A stretch of 64,000 nucleotides of DNA, taken from assembly GCF_001522545.3 (NCBI RefSeq), contig NC_031781.1:7170911-7234910 (forward strand), given 5' to 3'. Source of the DNA: Parus major (lineage: Eukaryota; Chordata; Aves; Passeriformes; Paridae). Each line of letters begins with the position of its first letter. Positions within the stretch are counted from its first letter, which is position 1. A model generated the notes under the pieces. That model searched no databases. It saw only the letters and a list, made by a program, of their open reading frames with translations, and was not told the DNA's origin. This document shows, one piece after another, positions 24,877-39,800 of the stretch. A program made the translations under genes and the position numbers.

Positions 24877-27800
24877 AGTTATAAGAGAAGGTTCTCCAGA
24901 CTGAAAGCTGCTACACTAGGAATATTCTTCTATCCAGGACTTTCTGGTGAGGTATTAAAATGCTGTTTAGTGCTTCTTCCACTTACACAGTTTACTTTGT
25001 GTTCAATTCACAGAAGAGCTTTTATGAAGTAACAAAGATAAAATAGCACCCCATTTCCACTAGCTTCTATTCCCAGAGATATCTTCAAATACTTTTGGTG
25101 GCACTAGTTAATTGTGCTATTATTATAAGTGGGTATACTTAGCATTTCTGTAACAGTAAAAAGGTTCCCTGGGCCTCTGTTTCAAGAAAGTAACTTCTAG
25201 ATTGCAGAACTGGTAGGCATTAAAATGCATTGGTGTGTTCAGAACATTCACATGCATCTAAAGTAAGTAAATATTGGTAATCACTGCAGAGTTTAATGTC
25301 AGGAAGTGCCATTAATCAGCAGCTGAGATAAGAAAATTTACACACAGTAATTTTATTTTTTTTAATACACTGCAAACTAGAAATCTGTGTTGCTTCTTTT
25401 CCAGTCCCACTTTGGATTTGGTTATATGCTCTAGCCTTCCCTTTGTGGCCAGAATTTCTTAATCTCTAAGAATTTACAGCTCTTTATCAGAGAATGTCAT
25501 CGCCTCCAAGTGCCTCTGAGGTTCCCATGGGAATTTCCTTTTCTTGCTTTGACATTTGAGTGAATTGGGTTAGGAAAGAAAAATCTAATGTATGGATATC
25601 AGACCTTCCATCAGGTAGGTAGGCTTGTTCATAAAATAAGGTTCTTCAAGCTCTGCTTCATCTTCTACAGATCTCAGTGGTCTTTTGAAGGCTCTGATAG
25701 GGGAGAAAAGTCGAAAGCAGCCCAGGAAATGCCTTTGTATCAGCACTTTGGTTTGGATTCATTTTCCTGTTAAAGTACAACAGTTCTGCCCATTTCACCT
25801 TGAAGCTTCCACGGGAGCCCAATTGCAGCTCCAAGCTGCAGCAGTGACAGTCTGATGTGTCTGCACTGGGACCTCGTAGATCTGGGACAGTGCTGGAGCC
25901 ACTGACAGTGCTGATCAATGCAGCTGCTTGTGCACTCATTTAAAAACCTGCAAAAACAGGTTATGCACACATTTCTAGGGAGGTGCAATATCCCCTTATG
26001 CTGATGATTACTGTACTGTCTGTGGAAATCTTCACTGACTGCCTCATAAAAAGGGATGCATTTGAGCCAAGGCTTTTATGAGTTCTGTGGCCCAAATTTT
26101 TCAGTTGCTATAATTAAGTACTCTCATTTTCTCCCAAACAGTTCTAATCTGTTTGTTTTACTGCTGGATCCAGAATAAATGAATTATCATGAAACATATG
26201 AACTGTTTCAAATTCAGTAAGATCTGTGTCAACTGTCAAAACATAATGAGTTCTGGAGATAGTCAATGAATGAACCTCTAAACTGAATAAAATTCATGAA
26301 CTCCAATTGTCTTTCAGATGCAATTGAAAACAACAATGAATGTTGTTTTTTTATGAAATGAACATCTGATTTACTCCTGCTCAGGAGCAGGCTGTTCATC
26401 AGTGCAGGGAATGTTGTGCCATTTCTATTTGTGCTCAGATCCCGCATTCACACACCAAGACAAGACTCTGAGTGCAGTGTGTCCCAAGAAAACACACAAA
26501 TTGGGACCCCTGAAATCAAATTTGGGGCATGCACAGGAAAATAAATCCCATAAGGACCTAATGGGGATATGGACACTTAAAATAAAATGATTATTCCATG
26601 GAAACAGAATACACACAAGTAAAGTTTCATCACAGGGAGCACCTATGCATGCATTATGTACACAAGAATATGTATATTTAAGCTTTTTGAAGGAAACTGC
26701 TTCTTTTGATAAATTACATGTTTGTTTTCCTCCACTGCTAATGCTGGAACTTACAGTATTAGGGCAATTTCCAGTGATTGCATTAACCAAAGAGTATTAC
26801 TACAGAGAGCTAATTGCTAGTTGTCAAAGTCACAGAAAAAACTGTTGTAAGGAAATAGCAATAATTAGTTTAATGAATTAACACTTTTCATGTGTATTGC
26901 TCTACATAGTATTTACACTGTAAAATGCTATAAGTAATACATCAAAAAGATGTTTAAAACATCAAAACCAAAACCAAGAGTCCTGCACTTAAATGGGAAC
27001 ATAAAATTTCCTGCTGGGGATGCGGAACATGGAATGCCATCTGTATTACATGGCACTGAGAAAACAGATTATGTTTGGACCTCTATTTCATAGCAGATGG
27101 GTTCATTAAATTTAATAGCCTCCAGAGCCTTTAGAAACAGTGTTAAAAACATGTGGAACATGCTGAGACACTTCACTTCTCGCCCCACAGTCATTATAAC
27201 TCTGGCACAGACTATAAATATTACACTACTTTATTTCCATTGAATCGGATTACTATTATAATTATTTTTCATAGGGTACATTTACATGAGAAATGCAGAA
27301 TGCAAATTGTTCTTCCTCAAAGTTTGAGATATGCAGTTGATGTCTTTAAATGCATTTTACAGTTCTTTGCACTTGGAGGCTTTTATATAGAACTTATTTT
27401 TATCTTCCTGCAACATCAGCAAGTAGCTGCAATGCCACAGCAAAGCTGGGTCCTAAGCAGCTCTGCTCCCTGTGTGGTTCAAATGAGACAAGTATTATGT
27501 TAAATCATTGAAAGGAAATCACAGGAGTGTTACATCTTGGCTTTTAGCTGTATATTGCCAAAATATTCTCTTTTCTAATACTTTATTATTTTATATGATG
27601 GGGTAACTTCAGTATGACCTTGGTCTCTGCTCATCTTTTATCACTGGATGAAAGAGAGATTAAATATCTAATTTTGAATCAGATTAGTTCCTACAGAAAT
27701 ATTGCTTTAAACAAAGTAAAGTCTCCTCTCTTTTTGAAATATTCTCAGTATTTGATAGAGGATTATTTTACTATTTAGTTTTTTATTTTAAATAATACTT

Positions 27801-28411
27801 TCAATGAGAATAAGTCTGCTTTACCATGTTTAAATGCTGTGACACCTGTCTAACCTTCCAAATCTTCATTTACTACATGTTCTGATGTTTAAACTAAATC
27901 ACACTTGAAGAAATTGTCATCCTTGATCATGATTCTTTAAAAAAAAATAACTGTTTCCCAATAACCATATCAGCTTGTTCTTGTACAATGTAATTATCTT
28001 CTCTTTCCACTTTCCTGCAGAATGCTGTGATGTCCAGGCTGGCTTTTACTGTTTCCTAAGGTCACTCTTGCTTTTGGGTTGTACTGATTGTTTTAATGTG
28101 TATTTTCTTCTTCATATCCCTGACTCCAATTTTGCCACTGACCACTGCTGATATTATTATCATGACCTGCCAATTTTAATAAATCACCAAAGTCCTACCG
28201 CAGTAGATGATGGATGATTACAGGATTAAATACCAATTCCTTCCTCATATAATTTACATTTAAAGTAATAGGTAGGAATCACCAGTTGCTTAGAAAGGGC
28301 AGAGAATGAAAGGACATGGTAAGACAGGGTAGGTCAATGCAAAAATTGATTACTGGTCTTTCAAATGGTAGTGTTCAGTTCTATAGATTTCCCACACAAG
28401 TGTCTGGGTCT

Positions 28412-29391
28412 CGAGAATCACAGAGTGATTGCTTGTGTTTGGTTAAACTTGATTTCATAGAATTCTGTTAGGAAGAAATTTTTCCTAATATCCCAAATAA
28501 ACTTTCCCAGGTACAACTTGAGGCTTCTTCCTCTTTTTATGGGAGAAGAGCCAACCCCCACCTGGCTGCAATCTCCTTTCAGGTGTTGAAGAGCCATAAG
28601 GTCCCCCCTGATCCTCCTTTTCTCCAGGCTAAACACTCCCAGCTACTGCCAAGGAGACTTGTGCTCCAGCCCCTTCCCCAGCTTCAGTGCCCTTCTCTGG
28701 GCACACTCCAGCACCTCAATGTCTTTTGTGTACTGAGGGGCCCAAATCTGAACCCAGGATTTGAGCTGTGGCTTCAACAGTGCCCAGTGCAGGGGGACAA
28801 TCACTGCCCTGGTCCTGCTGGCCACACATTGCTGATACAGCCAGGATGCCACTGGCCTTCTTGGCCACCTGGGCTCATGGTCAGCTGCTGTCAAGCAGCA
28901 CCCCCAGATCTTTTCCTGCCAGGCAGCTTTCCAGCCACTCTGCCCCAGTCTGGAGATGCAGGGGGTTGTGACCCAAAGGCAGGATCCACCTTTACCTTGT
29001 TGAACCTCACACCACTGATCTTGGCCCATTGATCCACCCTATCCAGCCCTCTCTGCAGAGCCCTTCTACCCTCCAGCAGATCAACACTCCCACCCAGCTT
29101 GGAGTCATCTGCAAATTTACTGAGGGTGCCCTCGATCCCCTCACAGTATCACTGATAAAGACATTAAACAAGACTGGCCCTAGTACTGATCCCAGGGGAA
29201 CAGCACTGATGACCAGCTGCCAGGTGGATGTAACCCCATTACCACTCTCTGGGCCCAGTCATCCAGCCAGTTTTTTACCCAGCAAACAGTGCACTTGTCC
29301 AAGCCATGAGCAGCCCACTTCTCCAGGAGAATGCTGTGGGAAACAGCTTCAAAGGCTTTCCCTCATTGACCCTTGCTCTAGAGAGGTGTAA
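28412..29391 (-). mobile_element. CR1 LINE fragment, antisense, with decayed reverse-transcriptase ORF
   Basis: Read on the minus strand, this is the C-terminal part of CR1 ORF2, the pol-like protein with endonuclease and reverse transcriptase. The frame at 29029-28643 contains [20 protein letters not shown] and a stretch ending in [13 protein letters not shown]. After one TAG stop (28645-28643) the same frame continues with FSLEKRRIRGDLMALQHLKG and WDIRKNFFLTEF, the classic end of CR1 pol. Sequence from about 29391 to 29030 still looks like RT-region CR1 but in a disturbed frame. The 3' end near 28412-28430 resembles the CR1 tail (TGATTCT), but the segment between FFLTEF and the tail is missing, an internal deletion relative to the copy at 12954-13123. 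The element is dead. Confidence 0.88.
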
Positions 29392-32300
29392 TGTTTTGTA
29401 ACTTGCAGTCAACTGGATCCCCTCTGGTCAGCCAGAACTGCTGATAAATAATGAAAACTGTTTCCTGAGATGAAAACTGATTGGATGTATTTGAATAAGA
29501 ATCCATAGAATTACAAATGTCAGTAGGTTTCACCTGCTGGATGTTCTCCCACCAGTTACTATGTACAAATTACAAAGAATTGCTCTGCTGTTGAATTTGA
29601 TTACCAGGCATTTTCATGCCAAAAGGGTATTGGTCCCATTTGCAGACACCTGCACACTGGAGATAGAGCAGCTTGGGACCACTTCCAGCTGGGATCTGCC
29701 AATGACTTACAGTGCCTTCGACCAAGAGGACAAAAAATGCTTTGCATCTCCACCTTGTTTCACAGGGAATTTTCTGGTTTTGTTGTGGCACAGAAATAAG
29801 ATCCAAAGATGGCAAATCACTAATTAGAGAAAGAATTTGTTTATTCCCTATGTGCTATGGTGAATCCAGCATTTAGGAGAACAGGTTTATTCTTGGTGGA
29901 AATTACTTAATGACATTCACAACTGATATCTGCCCATCTTTTATTTTACTGCCTCTACTCTGAGTGACGTTGAGTTAATTATAAGGAGATTGTAGGTATT
30001 TTGTCAGATATATTACCTTTTTCCAGTGTGTTTCTGTCTATAGTTTTCATGTAATAGATTTTTTAGGGTAAATTATAATGTAGGAAAGCAATGAATTTAG
30101 TATAATGTACTAAATCCCATTCTTTGATCTCATATTTATCATTCCTTGACTTTCTGGAAGGAAGAGGGCAGTGAAGATGAAATGTAATTTATCTGCACTA
30201 TTGGAGTAAAAACCTGCAATAATAAGAAAGGCTTATTAAATGATTGGTACTATTTGAGCTTTGCTGCAGTGGCAGAATTCAGTGCAAAAAAAGAGAAGAA
30301 CAGAGAATAAAAGGAAATAATTTTCTCTTTTGTCTATTGTTCTGCAGATATGGAAGTCTTTAGTTATTTATAGCTCTTTTTGTATAATCAGGAGTTTTCA
30401 CATACAACTCAGTCATGTGTGCAATAAGCATAAACGTTGGAGTTCATGTTTATCACAGTCATTATGACAAGTATTTTCTTTAAAGTTAGTAATTTGCAGA
30501 GAAATTATTCAGAAATATACAAGGAATTAAATGATGTTTCTTACTGAAGTTTTTGCTGCTTGACAGCAAGGTGTTTGGCCTTGGTCTACTCTGCTGTATT
30601 TTGTCAGATCAGATCTTTCCAAGCAGGGATTTTCACGAAAGGATAGTTTAAAGATGATCTATCCAATTGGTAAATGATCTTCAGCAACATCAGTGCCATC
30701 AAGGGAAAGTTTAGAACTCATAAGTATTTTCTCTGGAATTTATAACAACCGTTTCACCTGCCCTGATGTCAGTTTTTGGGGTGTAGGGAAATGTATTCAC
30801 CCTAAATACTAGTTTATATTTGCTATTTCTAGGAAAATCATTAAAATGTGCAAGGGCTCTCAAGTAAGCGTTGTCACAACCCTACAGGGCCATTGCATTT
30901 AAGAACTTTTACAGAATAGGATTTTTCTCTTTTTTTACACTACCTTTTATTTAGTGGCACATAAATACTTAAACAGCAAACACATTAGAAAGTGTATACT
31001 GATACCAAAAACCAGCACAAATTACAGAGCTTTCTAATGTCTTTTTATTCTTTTGCAGCTAATGAACTCTGAGTAATAATAAAGGCCTCAGATTTCTATG
31101 TTGACAGGTTTATTCCATAAAACTGTCCAAAAAGTAGAAGTAAACTACCTAAGTCAGCTATATGCTTGTATTCCACATGGGTTACATTTATTGATTATCA
31201 TTCTTCCTTATTTTACTCTCTAGTAAATCAGTAGTATCTGTCTTATGTAACCTGGAGTTATGCTGATGTAAACCAGAACAAATATTCATTGTGTCAGTTA
31301 AAAAAAAAAAAAATAATAATAAATCTTAGTTTAAGGTGCTGGGATTATACTTCTGTTGACTGAGGGAGCATTCTAACATTTTGTATAAAACCTCAGAAAT
31401 TTGAGTTACAGTGGACAACAAATTGTCTCTGTAAAAAAATAAGTTTAGCCTTTACCTCCTTCACCTTGTCCTTTTTGTCTTATAATCTAGTTTAAGAAAA
31501 TGAAGATAGTGAAATCTGATTTTGCAATAATCAGGGGGTTTATGCTCATGAAAATGTTGCCATGTACTACAAGATGATGGTATTTATTCTATTTTAGGTT
31601 CTACTATGCCTAAAAACAACCTTGGTGTCTGCAAACAGCTCTAGTTCTGTGACAGGTGAAAGAATTTTGAGACCTTTTTTTATGAGTTCTTGTAGTGAAG
31701 GAGGGGTAAGGTTTTCATGACCTGCTGGATAATGCAATAAAGCAGAAGAGAGGAGAAGGTGATGGGTAACTTTACCTTAGGCCAAAATGTTTCCTTGATC
31801 TAGATTTCATGTGCAGTGTATTAAAAAATGAAAAACTGCATGGTTGAATGTAACTTAGATCATCTAGAAATGCTGTCAGCTTTGTTAGCTTCCAACAAAT
31901 CAGAGCCTTAGGTACTGACCATCAGGTCACACGGGCCTTTGGGAAGCTTTGAACTTTCAATATCTGCAGAGTAACAACAAAAAAACTTCCAAAATACAAC
32001 AGCAAAAGAACTGTAGCTCTTTCTCCAGAGTGACTGAACCTTTCTAGGACCTGATGAATTCATCCTGCAGTATGAAGAGTCCATAAAATGCTCCATGGCT
32101 GTTTCAATAAAGCTATAAAATCTCAATGTGACACTAGAATGGTGAGGTGCATTAGCTTGGGCTTCTTAGGGGGGTATGAAGACAGAACCTGGTCCTCAAA
32201 GCAGAGTCAGTGAACAGGATGCAGCATTGATGGTGTCATTTTGTCCTTTCTGATGGCAGCACTAACCACGTGTGTAATACCAACCTCCCCAAAGATGATA

Positions 32301-33819
32301 GAAAAAATTTATAGAAAAAGGAACATATTTTTAGATTAGGAGCTTAAAAATAATGCTTTTAACAGTTAGAGACTTAAACGTGCCTTCTGCTCTTGTACAT
32401 CTCTGTTAGCTGATAAAATCAGTTGCTTTGCCCGGCATGTCAGCCTGAAACCACATGTTGCTAATTTGGAAACCACCTGTGGTCATCTTGATATTAGAGC
32501 ATAGTATTTTAGCATAATGTTAATTTATTTCCAAAATGCACACTGAGCATTTGATTCTCAAATTTTGTATACAAAACCTGGACAAAATTTTTAAGGAGAT
32601 TTATTCCTGGTTTCTGAGAGCATCCCTCTTCCCTGACAAAGCAGAACAGCACTTTTAAACATCTACCTGAGCCCAGTGCCTGGGATTCATGTACTATTTT
32701 TATGCACTGTTTTTGAACATAATTTGTTCCTTCTTTTTCTTTATGTTTCACCTGAACTTTTTCAGATGTGTCTTGGATGGACTCATCAGTGCTTATCCCT
32801 TTCACAGGCAAATTGATAAACGAGACAAAAGATGATTGTCTTTGAAAGGGAATGAAGTTTTTTTGAAAGGTTTGAAGCTTCTCCGTTAATTGTTGTGCAC
32901 AAGCTGCCTTTCCTGCTGGTTTCTGGTGCCCTTGATCTATTACCATATCTGTGGATTTCTTCTTCTCAGCAAATGAAATGATCCTAATATTTTTGTGCAG
33001 CCTTTCTTCCTTTGAAATAATCTCTTGTTGTTTATCAGCTCAAATGATCTCATGAGTGTGTGGTGTCTATCTTGTTCTGCCCTCCAGCCTCCTGCTCCAC
33101 ACAGAGCAGTTCTGGGCCATTGCTTACTGACATTGCCTTTAAGATGTTTTGTGCCAGCTGAATATAAAATCTGTAAAAAATTTCTGCTCATTCAGAAGCA
33201 ATCAGTGGGGGAGGAAAAGAACCCTAATAAAATACAATAATTATTCTGAATGTATTTTTTAGGCAGCTAAGCAGATTGTTCCTTCTGAAAATGTCCAGTA
33301 TTTTAATTCTAAAAGATAATTGGTTCCAGAACTTAGAGCCTTATACTGATTCCAGTCTTTGCCTCAAACTTCTAGAATCAGGAAGTCAATTTCAAAATTA
33401 AAATTTGGGAGGACTTAAAGCAAGTAAGAGAAAGAGTAAAGTCCCATTAATTACAACCTTCCCTCCTCCAAACCCAACTCCAATTTCCTTCACTTTGATA
33501 TTCCTAGAATCTTTTGCAGCCCAGATTAATTTCCTACAAGATAAATTTAGTCCTCTAGTTAGCAAAAGTAGACAAATTAATTACACACTCTTACTGATGA
33601 GATTCTCAGTGATGATTTTTTTCCCTATGCCTGATTTTTCTGGTCATGTTCTTGTATGCTGAATTTCAGACATTTGAAATCAATCAGTTATTTTTCTATT
33701 TTTCCCCAAGTGGTGTGTGCTAAACATTTCACAGTAGTTTTGCAGGTGCCTTGTTTGGTCCTGGTATTAGCTGAAGCTTGTTTTTTCAATTACAAGTTCA
33801 TTGATTTCATCATAAATTA

Positions 33820-33880
33820 AAAAAAAAAACAAAACCAATACCAAACAGGACAAACAAACAAAACCCCAAAACAACTGCCA
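33820..33880. repeat. A/C-rich low-complexity tract
   Basis: An A10 run is followed by AAACAAAACC-type units. This is a simple repeat with no recognisable element attached. Confidence 0.6.
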
Positions 33881-36800
33881 CAATAATGCAGCTTAAATGA
33901 AGAAAACGAAAGCAAAATCATCTTGAATTAAATATTGCAAATAAGTCCTGTCAGTCCTCTGATGTCAGGGCAGGTTTTTTTTTCAGAATACAAATATTTT
34001 TATTCTTAACCCTGAATCCTTGACACAAAATTAGTTGTGAACTTCATAATGGGTCAGTCTTGTCTCCATACCTGTAAATAGTGTCCTCTGCAAATAAGAA
34101 AACATTTGCTTCTACAGGAAACTGCTTGACATAAGTAACTTCCTACCTGTTTCTTTATTGCACATTTTGTGGTCCTAGTCCAAAATGCTGGGAACCTGAA
34201 ATGATAATGTTTGCACACAAATGCCAGCGAAAGATTCTTCATTAAATGCAAGATCCATGAGGTAAAACTGGTATGAATTGTGCTTCATTCCAAAGTTATG
34301 TCATGGCAGAAACCTTCACTCCTGTGAGGTTGTGATCCCCACTACAGCAAAGCAGAAATGGTCTCAGGTTTCTAAGAGCCCTTAAAGACACAGATTGTTT
34401 GTGACAGTAGGGGAGAGGGACAGAGGAATGGAAAATGAGTCTGGATACACCTTCCACTGCTTCTGGACATGCAGAAGAAATGGTATTGCTTTGTGGAAAA
34501 GAGATGGAGAAAACCAATGGTTTGGGATAATTCAGCTATACAGGTTCTTACAGCCATTCCCTTCTTAGGCTGTGTTGGATGATTGCAAAACAGACTACAG
34601 AGCCACACATCTCTTCTAGAAGTACAATCCCATTTAATACAATCAGAGTAACACGCTAAAAATCACAAACACAATTAGTAAATCTGATTTTTTAGGAGAC
34701 ATTCTGGCTTGCTTTACACATTCAGTAGATCAAACACACTTTCATCTATCTTCAGAAAGGAGTTATCTTTAGATGTTGGTCTTACAATGATATGTAGAGC
34801 AAGATTTAATACAGTGCAAGATCAAAACCCCACTAAACTCACTGCAGCATCCTCATTGACTCTAACAGATATTGTGTGAGGCTTTGCTTGGGTCGGCTTT
34901 GAGGACAGAGTTGATTTTACCATGAGAGAAAGAGGATGTGTGATTGGCTCCTAAGAGGATTTATGATCAAGAAATGATTTTTTGTCTGTAGGAGGACTGT
35001 CAAAGAACCTGCCCTTTTCCCAAATGTGGAAGAGCATTTATGTGAGATGAACAAATGAATGAGTGTGTGTATGCACCTGTCTTCTTTCCTTCCTTCTCTT
35101 CCTCCCTTTCTTTTTTTGTAAGAGATAAAAAGACTAGATATACAAACTTCAATGTGAATTGAATCCTTTAGTATCAGTGATGTGTATCTAACAACCATTA
35201 TGTTACAAATATTAAGTTTTGCCTGGACTTGTCTATATTTAGAAAATTATTCCAATTCCATGAATGAATATTTGTACAGCTTTTAATTAGGAAGGATAGA
35301 CCTACTCTACAGCAGACAAGAAAATAGTTGTATCAATAATTTCTATAGGAAGATATAAATATAATAATGTTTGTACAGAATATATGTTTGCATATATAAG
35401 CAGAATTGACTATGGATAAATATTTCAATCTTAGGAGTATTTAGTTATTGGTGTAATAATGAAAATAAGACTTGCTCCCTTTAAACACACAAGCATGAGG
35501 CCAAAATTTTGGTCATGGTGTGTGGAATGCTCATGAATGTCAGGTTCTGCTGCTTTGATTTGTAGTCATGTGGCTTGTCCATACAATTAGTAGAATTCTA
35601 TAAAAAATATTTATTAATAAAGTTCCTAACAAAACCTCATGTTTAAAGTAATCACTTGGTTTAATTTAAGTATAATCTTTTCTGTAAATATTTTTCATTC
35701 ATTAAAAAGAGAGAACAGTGAGTTTATACAAATGAAAGAGTCACATGCATAGACTCACAGAATATATGAGTATGGATTTCTTGTCTGTTCATTTCCACAT
35801 GAAGCTCAGAGAGCAGATGCAGACAGATATGATTTAAATAACAGTTTTAAAAGTTGAGAATATTTAGATCCTTTTTGTGCTGATTCTCATTTTATAAAAA
35901 GATTCATAGACTGCTTTAGGAACTTTTCAGTCATTTGCATTAATAAGCAGTTAATGTATTTTAGAAAATGTATCAAATCTTCAAAGAGTGGAGCCATGTA
36001 ACTTTTTATTTTACTATTTCTTAATTCCAATCCAATGCCTTTACAGCTCCTGTGTGTTCTCTTTTTCATATTTCACAGGAGCTAAATTCTTTCCTTTCTG
36101 TCATCTATAGGAATTCTCTTTAAAGAGAAGTAGAATTGTAGTTTTCATCTATGTTTTATAACTCTCTTCTCCATAGCAACATTTAAATTTCCTCTGATGG
36201 GTGTGCTTTGTATGCAGAGCACAGTCTATCCTTGACTAAAATGCTGTAGCTACTGAAAAATATGTGGTAGCACAGTAAAACAATTATGTGAACAATGAAG
36301 GATTTGGTGTTAAATCCCCTGAAAAATCAAGTGCATTTTCTTAGAGATGTTGGCCTAGTAAGCTGCAGGTTAATGTCACTCTTTTAATATTTATACTGAA
36401 GTCTTAATGTCAGAAACATCCCAGTAGGAGGCTGAATTTTATTTCTTCCTCAGTGTGTGCATATAATTTTCTATGATGCCTGTAGTACTTAGATGGGGGG
36501 GATAAGTGCACAGATTGCAAAAGAGAAATTGTCAAAATCATAATATTTAAATGCTGTATCTTATAGCAACTGAGTAAGTAGATTTTAAAGCAGAAAGTTT
36601 AAATTTTCTGCTCTAAAATAGAGAATTAGAATATTATTTCTATTCTTTCCCAAGCTTTTGCTATTTATAGGAAGAGCTGAGGAAACCTGCTAGCAAAGTA
36701 TGAAATGTTTTGCATTTCTCCATGTTTGCCACAGCACTTCATATCTTTCCTGAAAATGTCTTTTTGAAAAGTGGAAGTTCTAAGCCCTACATCCCATGTC

Positions 36801-39800
36801 AAATAAAGAGTCAGTATGTGACATGGATGGGACGAACATCAACATTAAAAACACCATAAATTTAGCAAGGCATTAAGGTTAAATTTAGTGCAGCTCAGAA
36901 AGTATTTATAGAAATGTCTTTATTATCAAAACCATATCCAGACTTGCTGATTATTTACTGATATGTTTGCAGTTACTTTTTGTTGATTTGTATTGTTTCT
37001 GATTGTGGAACAATCAAGCCTGTAGGGCTGTTTTTCTGTGACTTTTAAAAGCTTGGCGGGAGAAAAGGACTGTGGAAATGAGGCCAGTGAATGTAAAATA
37101 AGAGTCTATTTTTTTCCAGTGTTTAAACATAAGTAATTGCAAAAGTATACTTTTTATAACAGTAATTCCATTAAATCATTAGAAAAATAGAAATGGAAAG
37201 TTGATATCATAATTATATATGTTATTTTTGTTTCATTAGTAATAGAACCCATGGTTTTAGATATAGTAAGAAACTACTGAGTATAATTTACTCTTGCAGA
37301 AGATTTTTTTTGCTGTTCTTCAAACAAGCATCAGGTTGAAGTCTGATCCAACAGAACAATAAGTCTATAATTCTACTGTGTTTTCCTTTAAAACTTTTGG
37401 CCTTGGTTTCTTGGAAATCTAGGGCATGCAGCTACATAATGTTTTGAATAAATTATTGAAACAGCTCTAAAATATTTTAACCTTTTTCTTTTCAATTATT
37501 ATTAAATCAATTGCAAAATCAGTCTTTACAAACTTCTTTTGATAAGGGTGAAAGGAGATGGCCTTTTACGAGGTACTTATGAGAACTAGTGGTCTAGACT
37601 CATTCCTGCTCTAAAGACAGTATTTCAGGTCTCTGCAGTTTTGTTTGGTTCAATCATGTTGGTGTCACAGGTATCTGATCCAAAAAATTGTGCAAAGTCC
37701 TTAATGTTGTATCCCTTTGCCTGTCTTGTGTTTTTTTACCATGCTAGTAGTGTCTAATTTTTCTTTTTCTGATAATACCACATTTCCATGAAGGGCTCAA
37801 AACAATGCTAGATTATTTGCAAATGTGGAAAGCATGCCAGTGTGTGCACACCAGTATTGAAAAACCTCCTGCAGTTATTTATTCTGTGTTAGATGGTGTG
37901 ACGGGACCCCAAGTTGACCTGAATTTAGACGTGGAATTCTCAACATGTCTTACTGACATCAAGCATATTGTGAACCTCAGGGGGCCCCCACTTTCTGAGA
38001 GTAATTTTTTTTACAATACAAAATAGAGTAAGAAAATGTTTTTAGTAAAGATTTTTTTTTTCTAGTTAAAAGGAGTTTGAAAACAAATCCCACTCCTTTT
38101 TTACCTGTGCTCTTGCAATGCTCCATTGCTTTAGTCTTGCTCTTTCATCTAAGAATTTTTTTTTAAGTTTCAGCAAAATCTGTGTATTTCCATCAAGATC
38201 CCTAAGTCTGCTTTTTCTAAATCAGAAAACCAGGAAATTCTCTTGTGTTTTCCCTGGTGCTCACAGGTGTGCAGGCTCCTGTCTCTGCTGTGCCTGGCAG
38301 TACAGCAAAGGTCTCTTCCTCAGCAGCTTTGTGCAGCAAGGTCCATTTTCCTTCAGCTGGCTCCTCCTGACCCACAGCTCCATGAACCAGGAGGCAGCAA
38401 ATGGCCAGGGATCCTCCCTGAGCTCCAGTCACAATAATTTTAACAAAACCTGCTTTACCCAGATGGCAAACTCGGAGCAAGTAAAACAGATCTGTATCAT
38501 GTGTATTGTTTAGGGACAAGCACCTGAGGGAAGAAGAGGCACTACAGGAAAGCAGGAAGAGGAGGTACTTTGGTGTGGCTGGAGCTGAATAAAAGCACCC
38601 AAAGGGCACAATTTACCAGGGGTGAAGGTAAAATAGAAATACCTGCAGTGCTGGAGGGCCAGGGAAGGATCACACTTTGCTCTAAAGCTGCCTCTTGGCA
38701 GGGTGTGAAGCAAACACACCCATCAGAGGCACCTGCTGGCTTTTACACACAGACAGGCAGCTCTTACTCTGTTCAATAAAGGGTCAGACCAGAGGACTAT
38801 TACTGTTATTGTTAGGAAAATTATTTGTTTCCTATGGCCTCACAGAAGGGGTCATGTCAGACAAAACTCCACAGTTTATTTCAGAGGAACTTGTAGCAAG
38901 TATTAAACTGAATTGCTGACATATAGGACGTTCTATCAGCCAAGTCTCAAATCAGCAATAGGATGAAAATTTACCTGATGGGAACAAAGGCTTTTTTTTT
39001 TTTCTCCCCACTGTTTTTTATTGAAGAAAGACCTTGAACCTGGATTTTTAAGCCTAGGTGAAATGTGTTGAGAATTCCAGCCCCAGAAAAACATGATGCT
39101 CTCATCTATTGACTTTATTATTCTTAATCAGGGTTGTGACTATTGATATTTCAGAGAATGGAAATACTCTTGATTTTAGAAAAGGTTATAAATTGGATTG
39201 ATTAACTGAATTCACCAGCAGATAATAAAGAACTCTAGTTTGTAAATGCTTATTTATGTGCTCATGAAAATAATCTGAGTGAAAGCAATAGGGGTCACTT
39301 TGTATTCAAAAGTGTGAAGCATCTTGTTTGTGTGGTAGTTATTAATATGAAATCCTCATTTCAATCCATCTGACTGTAACTCACTCACTTGACAAAACTT
39401 GACCTGACTGTATTTGGCAAATTTTTAAAAAAACCAAAAAAACAAAAAAACAGTTACAACTTTTTCCTCTTGTTTGTTTGAATGAAAAAAAGAAAAAGTG
39501 TCCACTTCTCAGAGTCAAGGTAATTAACCAAGGCAGAGGCTAACTAGTTAAACTTTCAGAAAGGCTTTAAACTGCTCTAACCTGTTATACAGGATTTAGG
39601 TCATGTATTTACAATTCACAGATATCTGCAATTTCTGCAGCAACCCTTTTATAGTGTTCAATGTAGAAATTTAATTTTTTAAAAGGGCTTGTTTTGAAAT
39701 ACATATAGGCCATACTTTAATGTGATTATAGTTTGTATTGTGATATTGGATCACTGCAGTTTAAGGATGAAAGAATTTTACTTGTAGCAATTCTTCCTGA

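Noticed and set aside
26425..26790. 121-codon minus-strand ORF
   Set aside because: Cys-rich but without a recognisable domain pattern. Overlapping frames on the other strand are also open, so a chance ORF is likely.
28583..29391. Plus-strand ORFs of 67-149 codons, Pro/Leu-rich
   Set aside because: They are the antisense shadow of the CR1 reverse-transcriptase fragment. The recognisable protein is on the minus strand.
38118..38609. About 130-codon ORFs on both strands
   Set aside because: Both strands are open over the same sequence, without signature or splice context.
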